Notes: a model not told the origin generated them from the sequence alone. 64,000 nucleotides of DNA from Sphingobium aromaticiconvertens (GCF_037154075.1 NZ_JBANRJ010000001.1:4459501-4523500), one strand, 5' to 3'. Shown: positions 34,016-43,832, numbered from the stretch's first letter. Numbers and translations are program-made.

Positions 34016-35238
34016 ACGGGTTTCGCGTTGGCCCCTGGACGAAAGAATGAAGTCTTGCGCGATATGGAATCGCACGCTTGCCGTTCGGCGATCACAACGG
34101 CGAAGAGAGCGGCATAGGCCGGGACCGCCGCCTCGATCGTGCAATCGCGCACCCTGGCCTTCGCCCGCGCTCGATCCTGCATGTCGGGTTCGGCCTCCGC
34201 GATCGCTCGGGCAAAGCCACTGTCGTCACCGCATTCCACCAGCGTACCAAGTGCGCCATGGTCGAGCAGGTCGGACATGCCCGCGCAACATCGGGTGGCG
34301 ATGATGCCAAGGCCGACTGACAGCGCCTCGACGACTGCGCCCGGCTGTCCTTCGTAGCGGGAGGAGAGCAGCAGCACATCATGATCGCGCAACCGCGCAC
34401 GGACATCGCGGCAATGCCCCGGCAGGTCGACCCGATCGGCCAGGCCGAGCGATGCGGCAAGGTCGACCAGCGCATCACGGTCGCTGCCCTCACCAAAAAT
34501 GGTCAACCGATCATGGGGCCGGGCACCTGCGGCAAAGGCACGCAGCATTGCGGGATAATCCTTCTGCCGCTCCAGCCGCCCGACCGCCACGAACCGCCGC
34601 CCCAAGCCAACGGGCCGGCGCTGGTCCAGATTCGGTTCCAGGTCGAAATCGTCCAGCACGGGATTGGGAACCACATGGATGCGATGGGACGCAACGCGCA
34701 TGAACGCCTTTACTTCGGCACCCATGGGTGCCGACAGCACGGCAAAATGATCAATCGCCCGCCCCTGCATCCGCAACCAGACACGATAGAGCGGGCGGAT
34801 CGCACGCGGCAGATCCTGTCGGTACAAGTCGTTGCTGATCTTTGCGACAATCGGTGGACAGGCGGCGCCGAGCAACAGCTTCAGCAGGACAGGGATGATC
34901 GTATAGGCATTGCCGGGACAGAATAATAAGGCTGGCGGCGCGAAACGTAGCTGACGCCCAAGGGTCGCAACCAGGCGCGCCATTGACCCTCGCATTCCAA
35001 TAACTGGCCAAGACCGCGCGACAAGATAATGCCCCGATGGCCGCTCCATCGGTCCGGCTTCGGCTCCGACCAATATGGCGATGTCCAGTCCCTTGCGTCG
35101 CAAGCCGTCGGCCAGGCGCAGGGCAATTCGTTCGACACCGCCCGGGCCAAAACCCTTCAGGAAAAACAGTATACGCGGATCGAAACCGTCCGAACTTTTC
35201 CGAGGGTCAAAGCCGACCGATGGATCTACGCGTGTCAT
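34012..35238 (-). CDS. GT4-family glycosyltransferase
   Basis: A 408-residue GT-B enzyme. GFGPGGVERIALRLADGLRRKGLDIAILVG opens the N-terminal domain, FVAVGRLERQKDYPAMLRAF begins the C-terminal domain, and SSRYEGQPGAVVEALSVG has the donor-binding glutamate. The start is uncertain: ATG at 35238 gives a short repeat-containing lead (GFDPRKSSDGFDPR), and a longer in-frame start exists at 35349. It is the first gene of a coupled set with the membrane protein and DUF2141 protein, probably building a surface glycan or glycolipid. Confidence 0.85.
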   Translation of the reverse strand: MTRVDPSVGFDPRKSSDGFDPRILFFLKGFGPGGVERIALRLADGLRRKGLDIAILVGAEAGPMERPSGHYLVARSWPVIGMRGSMARLVATLGRQLRFAPPALLFCPGNAYTIIPVLLKLLLGAACPPIVAKISNDLYRQDLPRAIRPLYRVWLRMQGRAIDHFAVLSAPMGAEVKAFMRVASHRIHVVPNPVLDDFDLEPNLDQRRPVGLGRRFVAVGRLERQKDYPAMLRAFAAGARPHDRLTIFGEGSDRDALVDLAASLGLADRVDLPGHCRDVRARLRDHDVLLLSSRYEGQPGAVVEALSVGLGIIATRCCAGMSDLLDHGALGTLVECGDDSGFARAIAEAEPDMQDRARAKARVRDCTIEAAVPAYAALFAVVIAERQACDSISRKTSFFRPGANAKPV

Positions 35239-35487
35239 GGCCTGTGCCCATGGCCGCGCTATGTAACATCCTGATGCCAGTTCAATGACTGGTCCGTGAC
35301 GATCAGATCTATGGCGAGAAAAAATTAAAGCTGGTGACTTACAGAGCAAAATCGCGAACGTCTTGAATGGGTCGCCCCTACAGAAAGAACAATCGTCGCA
35401 AAAATGTAAGAGTTCCGACCTAAGCGCGCATCTTCATGCTGGCATTTTGAATTGCGGGCATAGGTCAAGCGGATTTCAGTCTAACCG
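35239..35487. other. Intergenic, divergent promoters
   Basis: A 249-base gap between the divergent glycosyltransferase and symporter genes. It is AT-richer than its surroundings. I saw no coding potential, hairpin or clear repeat. Confidence 0.5.
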
Positions 35488-37026
35488 ATGTCCTGTATCA
35501 AAAGGGGTGAGAAACCCAATTTGGCTTCCCTGCTGAGCCGGGGCGGGCGCGAAGGCCGTTTGTTTGCCTACGCATCGGGCAATTTCGGCAAGGCGCTCAT
35601 ATTCTCCGGCGCCGACGTCACCATCCTTTTTCTTTTGACCGATTTACTCGGCCTGTCTGCAACAATGGCAGGCTCCTTGATGCTCATCGCTCTGTGCGGC
35701 GATCTTGTCTTCGATCTGCTTGCGGCTCAGTTGATCATCCGTCTTCGCCGCTCCGGCAGAGGCTATCGCTGGATGGTCGCCGTCGCCGCCATTCCCTGCG
35801 GCACAGCCTTCGCCATCCTCTATGCCCTGCCGGCGCTGGGGATGCACAGGCTTTGGGTGATCGCCTGCGCGCTGCTGGTGTTTCGCAGCGCCTATGCGGT
35901 GATCGACGTGCCACATAACGCGCTGATGGCCCGGATTACCAGCGACAGCCGGGCGCGCGGGCGGGTCTCGGGCTACAGGCTGCTCTTCAGTACGGCGAGT
36001 GCATTGGTCATCGCGACGATCCTGACGCCATTGGTGCAGGCGGCGGGACGCGATCAGGCCTTCGACAGGCTCGCGACCACCGGGATCATCACCGGCTCCA
36101 TATTTGCGCTGACGATGATCCTGTGCGCGCTTACGTCGAGCAGCGGCGAGACCTGCCCGGCTACGACTGGACCAGAAGGAGATGGGATCGCCATACCGCT
36201 GCGTGATCCCATGGTGCTGGGCATGGCCCTTCTGGCACTCATCACCGGCTTTGCCGCACCGGCCTTTGGGCGAATGCTCCTCTACATCGGCACATATGTC
36301 GTTCACCTCCCCGATCTGGTTCCCACGCTGCTGCTGGCGCTGACGGTGGGACAGTTCATGGGCGTCCTCACGTGGACGGCGCTGACCGGACGTTTCAGCA
36401 AGAGCAGGCTGCTCGCCATGGGCCATGGCGTAAGCGCCATCGGCATCCTCCTCTTCGCCCTGTGCCTCCAATCACCCGATGCCCTGCCAGCTTGCGCGGT
36501 CCTGATCGGTTTCGGTTTCGCCAGTGTCTATATGCTGCCCTGGGGCTTGCTGGCGGATGCGGTCGATATCATTCACTGGCGTCATGGCCGACGGTTCGAA
36601 ACTGGGCTTTTCGCCTTCTATCTGGTGATCGTGAAGGCCAGCGCCGCCGCCTCCATGACGCTGATCGGCTGGGTGCTGGGGTCGCTTGGTTATAATCCGG
36701 ACAAGGCGCAAACGGCCATTGTCCAGGCGGCCATGCTGGGCCTTGGGCTAGGCGTGCCGATCGCCGGTTGCCTCGGTGCCATGCTTCTCATGCAGCGATT
36801 CCAGATGGGTCATGCCTGCCATGCGCGCTTGCTCGCCGCCTTGGCATACCGGAGCAAGCGCGCATTGCGTGCTCAGTCGGGCGCTGAACCCGTTTCCGGA
36901 TTGAACGCAGGGTTGCTGAAGTCGAGCGGGGATGGTTCGACCTTCACAGGTTCCGTAGCGCTTTCTGCCCAGGCCCGGACAAACATGTCGCGCAGCATCG
37001 ATGCGCCTGCCGCAGTCCGCTCATAG
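35488..37026 (+). CDS. MFS transporter of the GPH (sugar:cation symporter) family
   Basis: A 512-residue membrane protein with about twelve spans. FGKALIFSGADVTILFLLTDLLGLS near the start, the DVPHNALMARITSDSRARGRVSGYR loop and MLPWGLLADAVDIIHWRHGRRFETG in the second half are the GPH hallmarks. Members carry melibiose, xylosides, glucuronides and similar sugars. The last ~50 residues are hydrophilic and overlap the convergent nuclease gene by 154 bases, which is unusual and may reflect a late-mutated stop codon. No strong ribosome binding site at the ATG. Confidence 0.82.
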   Translation: MSCIKRGEKPNLASLLSRGGREGRLFAYASGNFGKALIFSGADVTILFLLTDLLGLSATMAGSLMLIALCGDLVFDLLAAQLIIRLRRSGRGYRWMVAVAAIPCGTAFAILYALPALGMHRLWVIACALLVFRSAYAVIDVPHNALMARITSDSRARGRVSGYRLLFSTASALVIATILTPLVQAAGRDQAFDRLATTGIITGSIFALTMILCALTSSSGETCPATTGPEGDGIAIPLRDPMVLGMALLALITGFAAPAFGRMLLYIGTYVVHLPDLVPTLLLALTVGQFMGVLTWTALTGRFSKSRLLAMGHGVSAIGILLFALCLQSPDALPACAVLIGFGFASVYMLPWGLLADAVDIIHWRHGRRFETGLFAFYLVIVKASAAASMTLIGWVLGSLGYNPDKAQTAIVQAAMLGLGLGVPIAGCLGAMLLMQRFQMGHACHARLLAALAYRSKRALRAQSGAEPVSGLNAGLLKSSGDGSTFTGSVALSAQARTNMSRSIDAPAAVRS

Positions 37027-37862
37027 ATCAGCGCGCGTACATCCTTGTCGGCATGGTTCGAAAAACCGTCGCGCTTTTCGAGTTTGTAGACGGCTTCCAT
37101 CTTGTTTCCGGCCACGTCGAGAAAAGCGAGCACCGCCTCGAACATGTCGCCGGTGCGGTGCTGAGGCGCACCGATGCGGGGCGCGATGTCCGTGGCGGTC
37201 AATTGCATGCCGTCGACGAACAGGCTTTCGAAGCGACCATGAATACTCTTGTCGCGCGTATATTCCCTGGGGTTATCACCCCGCCAGCCATCGGAATTGA
37301 CCGAGTCATGGAGCGGCTGCGCGCCGTCCCCGATATAATGACCCAGACGAATGGCCTGAAACGCGCAATGCTGCTCGGGCACCGATGCGTCGCGGCCTTC
37401 CGCCTGCGCCTTGCGCACGTACCGCATACAGACAATCAGCCGCTCATAGGCTTCGATTGCGGCATAGGGCAGCGTGCCGGTCCAGCGGATATTGGTGCGC
37501 TGCGCGGTCAGCGGATCGCTGTCCTTGATCCGTTCATACTGCTTGTAAAGGGCGAGGACGAATTCATGGCGTGAACGCGGAATGGGCTTCACGAAGGTGA
37601 ATTGTTCCCGGAACCAGCCATGATTGGGGTCCTCGTCCATCTTGGAGAAATTCTCCGCATCCCCTCGCCAACTGTCGGGCAAGGAGGCCGAGGCCGCGAT
37701 ATAGTCGACATATTTGCGCAGGAATGTGGGGCCATCGTCGGGAATAGCCTCGATGGCCGCGCGGTCGATCACCGAATGCGCGGTGCCGCCCCACGCCCGA
37801 GCGGTCGTGGGATGAAGGGCCAAGGCGCTGATTGTGGCAAGGGCGGGGGCAAGGAAACGCAT
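36873..37862 (-). CDS. Exported S1/P1-type zinc nuclease-like protein
   Basis: A 329-residue protein. After a Sec signal ending ARA the mature chain begins with Trp, with a His five residues later (WGGTAHS), the tri-zinc N-terminus of S1/P1 nucleases and bacterial phospholipase C. Other ligand stretches are LPDSWR, DPNHGWF, GHYIGDGAQPLHDS and IHGRFESLFVD. It probably cleaves single-stranded nucleic acid, 3'-nucleotides or phospholipids outside the cytoplasm. ATG at 37862 has GGAG at seven bases; 37868 is also possible. It follows the DUF218 gene by 23 bases on the same strand. Confidence 0.78.
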   Translation of the reverse strand: MRFLAPALATISALALHPTTARAWGGTAHSVIDRAAIEAIPDDGPTFLRKYVDYIAASASLPDSWRGDAENFSKMDEDPNHGWFREQFTFVKPIPRSRHEFVLALYKQYERIKDSDPLTAQRTNIRWTGTLPYAAIEAYERLIVCMRYVRKAQAEGRDASVPEQHCAFQAIRLGHYIGDGAQPLHDSVNSDGWRGDNPREYTRDKSIHGRFESLFVDGMQLTATDIAPRIGAPQHRTGDMFEAVLAFLDVAGNKMEAVYKLEKRDGFSNHADKDVRALIYERTAAGASMLRDMFVRAWAESATEPVKVEPSPLDFSNPAFNPETGSAPD

Positions 37863-37885
37863 CTTCATGCTCCGTTCTGACGGGT

Positions 37886-39064
37886 TCAGGGATCAAGCGG
37901 ATCGCGCGGATCGACCCGCGCGGAGGCACGGGCGGCACGAAACACCAGTTCAGTGGGGGAAAGACGCTTGCCGATCTGTCCCGGCTGATAACCCAGTTCG
38001 TCATTGTTGCGCTTCACGAACAAAGGGCTTTCGATACTGGCGCTTTGGCCCGGATTGCAGACGATCAGCGTGTCATGGTCCAGCGGCGCCCCTATCGCCA
38101 TCAGCAGGCGCGCGGCGTTGCGCAAATTGGTCGTGGTGTGACGGGCATAGGGTTCGATCAGGATCGCTTCGGCCGGTATCCCATAACGCTCGATCAGCGC
38201 CTCGCGCATTTCCCGAGCCTCGGTGAACCGGGTCGCGCGCGGATGCGCCTTGCCGCCGCTAACGATGATGAACGGGGCCTCGCCCTGCGCGAAGCGATTT
38301 GCGGCCAGACGCAGATGATATTTGCCAAAGGGACTGAGCGCCATGTCCGCCACTTCCGGGCCGACGCCCGTGACGATCAGGGCGGTGTAGCGATAACGGC
38401 TCCAGTCGACGGTTTTCGCGCGCCGCATCGGCAGGTCATTGCTGCCCCCGGTTAGTGGATCGAAGCTGATCGCGTCAGTGCGGTCGCTCGCGTCCAGCAG
38501 AGCCAGCGCATAGTCGATGCTGGGATCCAATGCCTGCGCCGATCCGTCGCGCGGCGTGCGTGACAGCCAGTCGGCGGCCTGAAGCCGTGCCTGCCGCTCC
38601 TGCGGGTCGATCGTTCCTGCCCCGTCAATCTGGGGATAAGGCGGAACCTGGCCCAGACCATAAGTCCGCACGATGCTGTTGATGCCTTCAATCTCGCGCC
38701 GCGCCTGCGCTGCGCTGCCATCGTCGGACGCGGGAAGGCCGGCTGGCAATTTCGCCGCACGGGCGATGGCCTCCACCTCTGCCGGGTTCCACACGATCGC
38801 CTGCGCGGAGCAGATCAGATCCGGTCCGCACGCCGCCCACCGGGCCTGCCGAATGCGGAGCAAGGCACCGACTTCAGGACTGGACTTGAGGGCGTCGAGC
38901 GCGGCCGGATCACGACCCAGCGCATCAAGTAGCGGGAAGAGGCGCTGCGAGAGCCGCTCGATCACGACGTCGCGAGCCGCCCCGGCCGAAGCCGGGGCAG
39001 CCGCGAGCGCAACCGAAGCCGCCGTAACGAACAAGGCTGTCATCCTTGTCAGGCGGCCCGCCAT
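37886..39064 (-). CDS. Exported YdcF/DUF218-domain protein
   Basis: A 392-residue protein: signal peptide (TALFVTAASVALAAAPASAG), a ~200-residue N-terminal region with no match I recognise, then a DUF218/YdcF domain from about residue 225: YTALIVTGVGPEV, FIIVSGGKAHPRATRFTEAREMREALIERYGIPAEAILIEPYARHTTTNLRNAA. The last block is the family signature. Relatives include SanA and ElyC, linked to envelope and peptidoglycan-lipid carrier metabolism. ATG overlaps the TonB-receptor stop by one base (TGATG), so the two are coupled. Confidence 0.8.
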   Translation of the reverse strand: MAGRLTRMTALFVTAASVALAAAPASAGAARDVVIERLSQRLFPLLDALGRDPAALDALKSSPEVGALLRIRQARWAACGPDLICSAQAIVWNPAEVEAIARAAKLPAGLPASDDGSAAQARREIEGINSIVRTYGLGQVPPYPQIDGAGTIDPQERQARLQAADWLSRTPRDGSAQALDPSIDYALALLDASDRTDAISFDPLTGGSNDLPMRRAKTVDWSRYRYTALIVTGVGPEVADMALSPFGKYHLRLAANRFAQGEAPFIIVSGGKAHPRATRFTEAREMREALIERYGIPAEAILIEPYARHTTTNLRNAARLLMAIGAPLDHDTLIVCNPGQSASIESPLFVKRNNDELGYQPGQIGKRLSPTELVFRAARASARVDPRDPLDP

Positions 39065-41550
39065 CACCAGGACTTGCTGATAACGAGGCGGAAATTGCGG
39101 CCAAAGATCGGACGACCGTAAATCGCTTCCGAACTGCCCTGCCCGCTCAGCGAATCCGTGCGGGTATTGCCTTCGGTCAGACCATGGGCGTTGAACAGAT
39201 TGTCGCCCACGACCTGAAGTTGCCAACTGCCTTTGCGCGCCGTCACGCCCGCGCCGATCGTACCATAGGCAGGCAGCGCGGTATTGTTGTAGAGATCTAC
39301 ATAGCGCTTACCCATATAGGTGTAGCGGCCATAGACGGAGATGTCCGCTTCCCCGGTCTGGAAATCGAAGCTGGGGCGGATATTGCCATAGACCTTCGGC
39401 TGGCGGACGATCTGGTTGCCTTCCGCCTGCTCCGGATCGGCCCCGGTCGCGCTGGCGAAATTCTTATATTTCGGATCGCTGATGGTGAGCGCGCCGTTGA
39501 GCTTGAACCAGGGCGTCAGGGCCAGAGAGCCATCAAACTCGATGCCCTTGACCTGTGCTTCGCCGATGAAGGGTATATTGACGTCGTTGCGCCCCGTCGT
39601 CGGGTCAAAGGCCAGAAAGGACGCGTTAAGCGGGTCGAAATTGGTGTAGAAGCCGGTGATGTAGAGATAGGAGCGACCCGAGGCGAGCTTCAGCCCCGCT
39701 TCGAACTGATCGGCGACCGTGGTGATGATGGTCGGGTTGATGCTCATCACCGTCTGGACGTTGGGCGGCGTTTCCAGATGCGAGGCGCGGCCATAGATGC
39801 CGATGTTCCGGCTGAAATCATAGTTCGCGCCGACCGTCCAGTTGGTGACATTGGGCTTCAGCTTGGCATTGACGATCACGCCGCTGAAAGCCCGCGTGGT
39901 GTCATCGGCCAGCGTCGTGGCATCACCCAGATTGACCTGCTCGGTCAGCGCCGCCCAGCCCTTGTAATCGTAGCGTTCGTGGCGAATGCCCCCATCGATA
40001 CGCAAACCCGGTACGATCTCCCAGGTGTCGTTGGCATAGAGCGCGAACATCTTCGCGTCCGAATCCCCCTGGTTGAGCGTGGCGGCATAGTTCAGCACGC
40101 CATTGTCGGTAACGCGGCCCAGTTCGGCGCCGGTGGCGCTGTAGGCGACCAGATCGAGCGTCCGCGGCTGGCCCGCCACCTCGATCAGGTAATTCTGATA
40201 GGTCGTGCGGCTGCTCTCGCCATAGGCGCTGGCATAGAAGCCAAGTTTGATGTCGTGGCTGCCGATGCCGGTGTCGAACCGCTTGGCGACCGAAAAATCG
40301 CCTTGCGCCGAATAGAATTTCGAATGAATGTCACGATACTGACCCTGCATCACCAGACCCGATGCCGCATAGGGATCATAGGCCGTGTTGGTGCCCGCCA
40401 GAACATAACCGAACGAGGCGACATTGCCGAACGCGCTGGTGGCGCGGGCGAGATAGCCGTTGGCAAAGCCATTGCCGTCAGCCGGGTTGGTGGTCGAATA
40501 GAAAGCCGTGAAATCCAGCTTGCCTTGCGTGTAGCCGGCCTTGGCCGACACCAGCCAGCCATCGAAATCCGCCTCATATTGCGCGCCGATGTTGAACATC
40601 TGCATGTGGCGGCCGTCGGACAGGTCGCTGGTGCGGTTCTGGATCACGCCCGCGCCGTCGCGATATTTCAGGTTCACGTTCCGCAGTGCAGGCGAATTCA
40701 TCGTCCCGTCGAAAAAGTCGATATACTTGTTCAGCGAAACGCTGGGATCGCGCGGGTCCGCGATCGGGATCGGCAGGTAGAAGACGTTGTGGTCGTTGAC
40801 ATAGTTCAGGCTCAGCTTGATCGAGCCATTGTCCAGATCATGCTTAATGTTCGCGCGGATCTGGCCGCCCTTGTCGTTGGGGAAGCCATTGTCGCGATAG
40901 CCGTCATGCTGGCGCAGGAAGCCGCCGATGGCATAATAGGTATTCTCGCCCAGCGGCCCTGCCTGATAGGCGTCCAGCCGGTAGAGGCCAGTGTCGCCCA
41001 GCGTCAGTTGCGCCTTGCCGCGCGGCGTATCGCTGCCGGTCACGGTGATGGCGTTGATGATCGCGCCCGAATAGCTGGCATAGACCGGTGCCGGGCCGCC
41101 ACGCACGACTTCGACGTGATCGGTCATCAGATCCTGCTTCAGGATCGCATCGCCGCGGAAAAAGACGCCGTCATTCTCATGGAACAGCGGCAGCCCGTCC
41201 TGCTGGAAACTGACGAAGCCGCCATCATTGGGCAGACCACGGATACGATAGATATTCTGCACCTCGCCACCGGTAATCTCGGTCTGGAAACCGGGAAGCT
41301 GGCCGATCAGGTCGGCGAAGTTCACCGGCGCGATCTTCTCTACATCTTCGCTGGAAATGGTGTTGATCGCATAGGAGACATCGAAGCGGCGCTGCGCGCG
41401 GGTCGAGCCTGTGACGATGATCTCGCCCGGCCCATTGTCCGCCTCTGCACCCTGTGGCGCGGGGGTGGTGTCCTGGGCATGGGCAGGTGTGATGGTAGTG
41501 GAGCACAGCGCCGCGAGGGCGGTGCCGGTGGCCAGAAATGTCTTAAGCAT
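39064..41550 (-). CDS. TonB-dependent receptor
   Basis: A complete 828-residue receptor. It has a signal peptide ending TPAHAQ, an N-terminal IIVTGSTRAQRR TonB-box-like start, a plug domain (NTISSEDVEKIAPVNFADLIGQLPGFQTEITGGEVQNIYRIRG), then a 22-strand-type barrel ending FRLVISKSW. The AGGGG box before the ATG is good. It is divergent from a ROK regulator and coupled to the DUF218 and nuclease genes, forming a three-gene operon. The cargo could be a sugar (ROK regulators sense sugars) or a nucleotide-derived product; sequence does not decide. Confidence 0.93.
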   Translation of the reverse strand: MLKTFLATGTALAALCSTTITPAHAQDTTPAPQGAEADNGPGEIIVTGSTRAQRRFDVSYAINTISSEDVEKIAPVNFADLIGQLPGFQTEITGGEVQNIYRIRGLPNDGGFVSFQQDGLPLFHENDGVFFRGDAILKQDLMTDHVEVVRGGPAPVYASYSGAIINAITVTGSDTPRGKAQLTLGDTGLYRLDAYQAGPLGENTYYAIGGFLRQHDGYRDNGFPNDKGGQIRANIKHDLDNGSIKLSLNYVNDHNVFYLPIPIADPRDPSVSLNKYIDFFDGTMNSPALRNVNLKYRDGAGVIQNRTSDLSDGRHMQMFNIGAQYEADFDGWLVSAKAGYTQGKLDFTAFYSTTNPADGNGFANGYLARATSAFGNVASFGYVLAGTNTAYDPYAASGLVMQGQYRDIHSKFYSAQGDFSVAKRFDTGIGSHDIKLGFYASAYGESSRTTYQNYLIEVAGQPRTLDLVAYSATGAELGRVTDNGVLNYAATLNQGDSDAKMFALYANDTWEIVPGLRIDGGIRHERYDYKGWAALTEQVNLGDATTLADDTTRAFSGVIVNAKLKPNVTNWTVGANYDFSRNIGIYGRASHLETPPNVQTVMSINPTIITTVADQFEAGLKLASGRSYLYITGFYTNFDPLNASFLAFDPTTGRNDVNIPFIGEAQVKGIEFDGSLALTPWFKLNGALTISDPKYKNFASATGADPEQAEGNQIVRQPKVYGNIRPSFDFQTGEADISVYGRYTYMGKRYVDLYNNTALPAYGTIGAGVTARKGSWQLQVVGDNLFNAHGLTEGNTRTDSLSGQGSSEAIYGRPIFGRNFRLVISKSW

Positions 41551-41581
41551 GGAACCCCTCTTTCAATCGTTCCGGGGCGCC

Positions 41582-41593
41582 CTGATGCATCAG
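41582..41593. promoter_or_regulatory. Perfect 12-base palindrome upstream of the TonB receptor
   Basis: CTGATGCATCAG lies 32-43 bases before the receptor start, in the 129-base divergent gap with the ROK gene. It is a candidate operator for that regulator. AT-rich sequence next to it (ATTATTGTTGTGAAAATAAA) probably holds the promoters. Confidence 0.35.
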
Positions 41594-41679
41594 TATGACG
41601 TTTTTAATTATTGTTGTGAAAATAAATAAATCTGCCTAGCGCGCCTGATCGCTTAATCGCTTTGAGGACAGACAGGCCG

Positions 41680-42792
41680 GTGCATTTTCCGACGCTCGAC
41701 AAGGATCAGCGGCGCATCATTCAGATGCTTCGCAAGTCTGGACCGCTTTCCCGATCGGCTGTGGCAGCGGCGCTGGAAATCAGCGGCACCGCCCTTACCC
41801 GGCTTTCCCGCGACCTGCTCTCGTTGGGGGTCGTTGAGGAAATGCCCGATGCCGAAGTGCATGGCAGAGGGCGGCCCGCCATCCCATTGCAATTGGCGGC
41901 GAAGGGTGGATATGCGGTCGGTGCTACGGCCCATAAGGGACTCCTCGACATTTCGCTGGTCGATTTCGCCGGTGCTACGATCGCGACCCACACTGAGGCA
42001 ATCGAGCCGATCGACCCCAAAGCGTTCGCGAAAAAGGTGCGGCGCCTCATCCACCTTCTGGTGGATCGTCACGATCTGCTGGGACAAAGAATGCTGGGTA
42101 TAGGCATCGCCGTGCCTGGCCCGTCCCTGTCTCCCGCAGGCGACCGCTGGAGCGTGGTCGATGTTCTGCCGAACTGGCGGGATGCGCCCTTGCACGACAT
42201 CTTCTCTGCCGAATTCGGCTGGCCGCTCTGGATGGAAAATGACGCCAATGCTGCGGCGCTTGCCGAATATTATCTTGGTGGACTGATGCGGGATTTTTCC
42301 AACGTGGTCGTACTGCTTCTGGGCTACGGGATCGGTGCGGGAGTCATCGTGGACGGTCGGCTCGTTCGCGGTCAGTTCGGCGTGGCTGGAGAAATCGGCT
42401 GCCTGTTTCCCGGAGACTTGCCCCGGCCCAGCCCAATGGACCTTTTATCCATTCTTCGCTCGAACGGCTGCGACATTTCTTCGGTCGCGGAGATCGATCT
42501 CAATGCTCCCGATCAGGCTCCAACAATCGAAGCCTGGTCGGACCGGGCGGCTGAGCAACTCGAAACTGTCTGCAATACTGCTTTTGCCTGGCTTGATCCT
42601 GGTGCAATTGTGCTGGCGGGGACGTTGACCAGCGAAATCCTGCGAGGCTTGGCCAGCCGGCTGCATGCGGCGAACCTCGTCACAACCGTTTACGAGCGGC
42701 GGCCACCTGTCCAGGTGTCCAGCCTGCGCGGCTCCCCCATAACATTGGGCGCAGCCCTCTTGCCGATTCATGCCTTGTCAGCAGAGGTATAG
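41680..42792 (+). CDS. ROK-family transcriptional regulator
   Basis: A 370-residue protein: N-terminal winged HTH (DKDQRRIIQMLRKSGPLSRSAVAAALEISGTALTRLSRDLLSLGVVEE), then a ROK sugar-kinase-like domain with GIGIAVPGP, MENDANAAALAEYYLGG and LLLGYGIGAGVIVDG. The zinc-binding CxCGxxGC cluster of typical ROK proteins is reduced to one Cys (GEIGCLFPGD). No ATG is near; GTG at 41680 with GAGGA upstream is preferred to TTG at 41662. Divergent from the TonB receptor, which it probably represses. Inducer likely a sugar. Confidence 0.82.
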   Translation: MHFPTLDKDQRRIIQMLRKSGPLSRSAVAAALEISGTALTRLSRDLLSLGVVEEMPDAEVHGRGRPAIPLQLAAKGGYAVGATAHKGLLDISLVDFAGATIATHTEAIEPIDPKAFAKKVRRLIHLLVDRHDLLGQRMLGIGIAVPGPSLSPAGDRWSVVDVLPNWRDAPLHDIFSAEFGWPLWMENDANAAALAEYYLGGLMRDFSNVVVLLLGYGIGAGVIVDGRLVRGQFGVAGEIGCLFPGDLPRPSPMDLLSILRSNGCDISSVAEIDLNAPDQAPTIEAWSDRAAEQLETVCNTAFAWLDPGAIVLAGTLTSEILRGLASRLHAANLVTTVYERRPPVQVSSLRGSPITLGAALLPIHALSAEV

Positions 42793-42880
42793 ATTTTGGC
42801 TGCCGTCGGAAGACCATCAAGTTTCCCCGCCTGCTTGTCGGCTATCCCACGCAGCCCAGGCACGGATCATTGCAGGGTGC

Positions 42881-43384
42881 CTAAGGCGCAGTGAGGCCGA
42901 TTCCGCCCACCGTGGCGCCCATTATCCTCAAACTCGCGATCTTTTTAGGTGGTACATCAGCAACGATCACTGTGAGTTTGGTCCACGCTCCGCTGAGCGC
43001 ATTGCCTTTAAGCCGCCAAGGCAAGGCCGAAGAGGGTATGTCCTTGCCATCTTTTCCCACAGGATAGCCATAAATCTCGATACCGCTCAACTTTGCGGCA
43101 AGGGGATTGCCAATCCTGAACGTCAACTTGCTACCTGCGCCGTTCGCGACCGCCGCGTCCCACTGGATCGTGATAGCGCCATAATCCGTGCGGATGGTAG
43201 AAAAGCCGCTATCACCTAGCTTGAGATTGACCGTTGGATTGCTGGTCCTGTAATCCTTCTCCAGCCGATCCACTCGATCGGAGATATCTGCCAAGCTGGG
43301 TTGAGCGACGTGGGTGCTGGTCAGCGCAGGACCGTTACCGCAACCAGCCAACGCAAATGATAGGAAAATCAAGGCTCCGCGCAT
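42881..43384 (-). CDS. Putative lipoprotein, possibly DUF3251-like
   Basis: A 167-residue protein with a lipoprotein signal (RGALIFLSFALAGC; Cys19 would be lipidated). A short heptad-like stretch (ADISDRVDRLEKDY) is followed by a beta-rich domain. The block NLKLGDSGFSTIRTDYGAITIQW recalls the DUF3251 (YajI) family, but I am not certain. AGGGGGA before ATG 43384 supports the start and rejects the longer frame to 43579. It is convergent with the ROK gene. Function unknown. Confidence 0.68.
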   Translation of the reverse strand: MRGALIFLSFALAGCGNGPALTSTHVAQPSLADISDRVDRLEKDYRTSNPTVNLKLGDSGFSTIRTDYGAITIQWDAAVANGAGSKLTFRIGNPLAAKLSGIEIYGYPVGKDGKDIPSSALPWRLKGNALSGAWTKLTVIVADVPPKKIASLRIMGATVGGIGLTAP

Positions 43385-43633
43385 CGTTCCCCCTATGCCC
43401 CCTGGGCCGAATCTCGGAACACATGCCTGTCTCCGCGACATCGCATTTCTAGAAGCTCGCCAGTTCATTACAAGCCTGCGCAGATAGGCTTCCATCATCG
43501 ACCGCCCGAAAACACGGTAGATCGATGCCAGCCAGCCTGCCGGCCATGAGGTCTGGCCCATTTTCCGGTCATTATCCAAATGACGCCCATTCTATCCCCG
43601 AAGGGTAATCAGACGCTATGTCATTGAAAAAAA

Positions 43634-43708
<75 letters not shown>

Positions 43709-43832
43709 ATCTCACCATTTTTCGCGACCCTTGCGGGCGGCGGAGCCGGGCCTATGGCCTTGGCGGGGCGTCCTGTCAACCAGCTTTCGGGCGACTTGCT
43801 GCAACGACCCACTTTTCGCTACAGCCGGACTA

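Noticed and set aside
39046..41598. An 850-codon open frame antisense to the second TonB receptor
   Set aside because: Composition is that of a GC-rich shadow frame (Arg, Gly, Asp runs); the receptor on the minus strand has full family motifs, signal peptide and ribosome binding site.
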